From Aquimonas sp046318115 (GTDB lineage: Bacteria; Pseudomonadota; Gammaproteobacteria; Xanthomonadales; Xanthomonadaceae), in NCBI GenBank assembly GCA_046318115.1, contig JBKCVA010000031.1:1-64000 (forward strand): a stretch of DNA of 64,000 nt. Reading direction: 5' to 3'. The notes below the pieces were generated by a model. It did not search any database. It was not told where the DNA came from and saw only the letters and a program-made list of their open reading frames with translations. Shown here piece after piece: positions 63,395 through 64,000 of this stretch (position 1 is its first letter; each line of letters starts with the position of its first letter). The translations under genes were made by a program, and so were the position numbers.

Positions 63395-64000
63395 TTACTC
63401 CTTGGCGGTGTACTTGAAGGAGGTGATGGCGATGAGGAACATCACCGCGGAGAAGATCAGCAGGAAGCCCACCGACACCCAGGGATCGATGCGGAACTCG
63501 GTGTTGAGGATCAGCCCCTTGAACAGATCGACGCTGTAGCTGGTGGGCATCACGCGGGCGATGGCCTCGGTCAGTGGGAATTTGCTGGCCGGAAAGAACA
63601 GGTCGCCGAAGAACACGATCACCAGGTTGACCACGGTGAAGACGTGCACGCCCGAGGAGTAGTTCGGCAGCACGCAGGCGATCGCGAGGCCGAAGGAGAC
63701 GAAGGCCGCAGCCACCGGGATCGATGCAGCAAGCGTCAGCAGCCAGCGCTCGAGTCCCAGACCGGTGTCGAGCAGAGCGACCGCGCAGAGCAGAAAGACC
63801 AGGGTGATTCCCAAGGCCAACAGCAGCTTGGTGAGGAATTCGGCGGCGAAGTAGGTCCAGAACGGCAGCGGCAGCATCCGGTACAGCCGCAGCGTGCTGG
63901 CCGACCGCTCCTGCAGAACCTTGGCGCCGGTCGTGAAAAGGCCCAGATTCAGCAGGCTCATGATGATGATGGCCGGCAGGAAGAACAGCGGGCTGGTCTC
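63395..64000 (-). CDS. ABC-2-type transporter permease, 5' end beyond window
   Basis: 202 codons visible, the C-terminal part; the frame stays open through base 64000. Hydrophobic helices include LLLALGITLVFLLCAVALL, LAASIPVAAAFVSFGLAIAC, VHVFTVVNLVIVFFGDLF, and a terminal segment FLLIFSAVMFLIAITSF. The stretch PTSYSVDLFKGLIL is typical of ABC-2 permeases. A matching ATPase should be just beyond the right edge. It starts the visible operon and is the likeliest exporter of the mature peptide. Confidence 0.85.
   Translation of the reverse strand, partial: ETSPLFFLPAIIIMSLLNLGLFTTGAKVLQERSASTLRLYRMLPLPFWTYFAAEFLTKLLLALGITLVFLLCAVALLDTGLGLERWLLTLAASIPVAAAFVSFGLAIACVLPNYSSGVHVFTVVNLVIVFFGDLFFPASKFPLTEAIARVMPTSYSVDLFKGLILNTEFRIDPWVSVGFLLIFSAVMFLIAITSFKYTAKE

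Overview
The window is high-GC proteobacterial DNA, almost fully coding. The pyrH-frr-uppS-cdsA-dxr-rseP block, csrA followed by tRNA-Ser(GCT) and tRNA-Arg(ACG), a kdkA-type Kdo kinase, a large TonB-dependent receptor and an xps-like pseudopilin set point to Gammaproteobacteria, most likely Xanthomonadales/Lysobacterales. I cannot name a genus.

Layout. 1-5.5 kb: cell-envelope and isoprenoid operon (rseP truncated by the window edge, dxr, cdsA, uppS, frr, pyrH), minus strand. 5.8-13.4 kb: housekeeping genes (hslR, htpG, rlmC, darP, pmbA, a DUF4870 protein, a Nudix hydrolase, csrA, two tRNAs). 13.6-19.9 kb: signalling block of a TPR membrane protein, a LuxR-type regulator, a small histidine kinase and a Ser/Thr kinase with a C-terminal helical region. 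19.9-24.2 kb: HMG-CoA lyase and a biotin-dependent carboxylase alpha subunit (leucine degradation), separated by two paralogous lipoproteins. 24.3-34.1 kb: a GNAT fusion protein, a ribosomal-protein hydroxylase, purB, fumC, two diguanylate cyclases, a glycosyltransferase, kdkA and a metallo-beta-lactamase-fold protein. 34.2-41.8 kb: tRNA-Ser(GGA), 4.5S RNA, a pair of inverted heptamer repeats, dnaX, a TonB-dependent receptor broken by one in-frame TAG, ybaB, recR and hinT. 41.9-50.8 kb: a porin with a small binding protein, accA, bioA and a stand-alone gspGHIJK pseudopilin operon whose gspI and gspJ share a repeat-derived leader extension. 50.9-53.9 kb: a second Ser/Thr kinase with its ECF sigma factor.

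54.0-64.0 kb (continuing past the right edge): a tightly overlapping minus-strand operon that looks like an azoline-forming RiPP (TOMM-type) locus. It holds a YcaO protein ending in a PxPxP motif, a short E1-like protein with CxxC/CxC cysteines, a fusion of an apparent peptide-recognition domain with two nitroreductase-like halves, an M50-type membrane metalloprotease, two other membrane proteins, a MacA/MacB-like efflux set and an ABC-2 permease. No precursor peptide is visible in the window; it should lie beyond base 64000 or elsewhere. This operon is the most novel part of the window.

Repeats. A 28-bp array of four GGGATTN heptamers occurs four times (9346, 34520, 34797 inverted, 47394). 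Two copies lie inside coding sequence. An 83-bp palindromic repeat occurs at the 5' ends of gspI and gspJ in the same reading frame.
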